Below are positions 10,853 to 11,364 of a stretch of 11,364 bases of DNA, in pieces. The notes below the pieces were generated by a model. That model was not told the origin of the DNA. It was given only the letters and a program-made list of their open reading frames with translations, and did no database searches. The translations under genes and the position numbers were made by a program. Positions within the stretch are counted from its first letter, which is position 1. Each line of letters opens with the position of its first letter. The stretch is from contig JAUYMV010000742.1 in NCBI GenBank assembly GCA_030698645.1, positions 1 through 11,364 on the forward strand, written 5' to 3'. Source of the DNA: Mesorhizobium sp. Lineage in GTDB: Bacteria; Pseudomonadota; Alphaproteobacteria; Rhizobiales; Rhizobiaceae.

Positions 10853-11364
10853 ATGAAGGGGCAGACTCATCAGGATTGTGACGGCGCCGATGCCGCGCCG
10901 GTCGTCGTCGCGCGCGGCGGCGTTCGGCTGTTGCGCGCGCTGCTTGCCGCCCTGCTCGCCGCGACATTTGCCTTCACTGTCGGATTTGCCTTTTTCGCCA
11001 ACCACGTCGGCTCGCTGTCGACGCCGAGCGATCCGGTCTCGGCCGACGCCATCATCGTGCTGACCGGCGGCCAGTCGCGCATAGATGCCGCCGTCGACCT
11101 CCTGAAGAACGGCAAGGGCAAGCGGCTGCTGATCTCGGGCGTCAATCCCATGGCCGGACGCGACGATCTGCGCGCCGCGACCGGCGGCGACTGGAGCCTC
11201 TTCAATTGCTGCGTCGACATCGACCATGCCGCGCTCGACACCATCGGCAATGCCGCCGAGAGCGCCAAATGGGTGCGCCAGCACGCCTATGACAGCGTCA
11301 TCCTCGTCACCAACAACTATCATATGCCGCGCACGATGCTGGAAATGCGCCGCCTGCTGCGCGA
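10853..11364 (+). CDS. YdcF/DUF218 family membrane protein (3' truncated by window edge)
   Basis: The frame is open from ATG 10853 to the end of the window (170 residues plus two bases). A short N-terminus (1-26) is followed by one membrane segment (about 27-49) and then the start of a YdcF/SanA/ElyC-type DUF218 domain. DAIIVLTGGQSRIDAA is at 65-80, GKRLLISG at 89-96, NAAESAKWVRQH at 133-144, and VILVTNNYHMPRTMLEMRR at 149-167, the family's motif with the conserved His157 and Arg160. The DUF218 part most likely faces the periplasm. Relatives affect envelope and peptidoglycan precursor handling, but the reaction is not settled. A GTG immediately before the ATG could also serve as start. It follows ftsX by 60 bp on the same strand, so it is probably co-expressed with the division complex. 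Confidence 0.87.
   Translation, partial: MKGQTHQDCDGADAAPVVVARGGVRLLRALLAALLAATFAFTVGFAFFANHVGSLSTPSDPVSADAIIVLTGGQSRIDAAVDLLKNGKGKRLLISGVNPMAGRDDLRAATGGDWSLFNCCVDIDHAALDTIGNAAESAKWVRQHAYDSVILVTNNYHMPRTMLEMRRLLR

Noticed and set aside
9004..11323. Two long minus-strand frames (553 and 558 codons) opposite ftsE, ftsX and ydcF
   Set aside because: GC-rich codon bias keeps antisense frames open. Their translations are Arg/Asp/Gly-rich without motifs, while the plus strand carries well-conserved genes.
1..11364. Search for CRISPR arrays, insertion sequences, tRNA or rRNA genes, toxin-antitoxin or defence cassettes
   Set aside because: No regularly spaced repeats, transposase or integrase motifs, terminal repeats, tRNA-like cloverleaf or anti-phage domains were seen. 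Gene spacing and base composition look uniform.

Overview
The window looks like chromosomal core sequence from a high-GC alphaproteobacterium, most likely a Rhizobiales member near Mesorhizobium/Phyllobacteriaceae. This rests on GC-rich codon use, a TlpA with the extra cysteine pair described for Bradyrhizobium TlpA, an alphaproteobacteria-specific DUF4175/TIGR02302 protein, an FtsE-FtsX-YdcF run, and CtrA-type TTAA-N7-TTAA sequence in front of ftsE. The assignment is inference from protein content; no rRNA or other marker is present.

Layout. (1) 1-1212, plus strand: the 3' end of etfA, a strong intrinsic terminator, then a 3-hydroxybutyryl-CoA dehydrogenase gene with its own upstream region, which carries a PhaR-like motif. 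(2) 1225-1914, minus strand: tlpA, a membrane-anchored thiol oxidoreductase, convergent with hbdA and divergent from argH. Only 31 bp separate the tlpA and argH start codons. (3) 1946-4920, plus strand: argH, a small LptM-like lipoprotein gene and lysA, joining arginine and lysine synthesis with an outer-membrane lipoprotein. (4) 5061-7613, plus strand: a large membrane protein of the DUF4175/TIGR02302 family with a Gln/Gly/Met-rich C-terminal half. (5) 8899-7707, minus strand: a small single-pass membrane protein of unknown function followed 5 bp later by hpt (purine salvage). (6) 8900-9075: a divergent control region rich in inverted repeats and with a CtrA-type box. (7) 9076-10792, plus strand: ftsE and ftsX overlapping by 8 bp (cell-division ABC complex), then a YdcF/DUF218 membrane protein that runs off the right edge.

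The protein-coding content is ordinary and syntenic-looking. I see no mobile element, CRISPR array, tRNA, rRNA, phage gene or obvious pseudogene, and no gene-free stretch longer than about 175 bp. The items worth a second look are mainly regulatory: the PhaR-like box before hbdA, the self-complementary Shine-Dalgarno sequence shared by tlpA and argH, and the ftsE control region with its CtrA box and three copies of AATTCCGG. I did not find evidence for a new multi-gene system.
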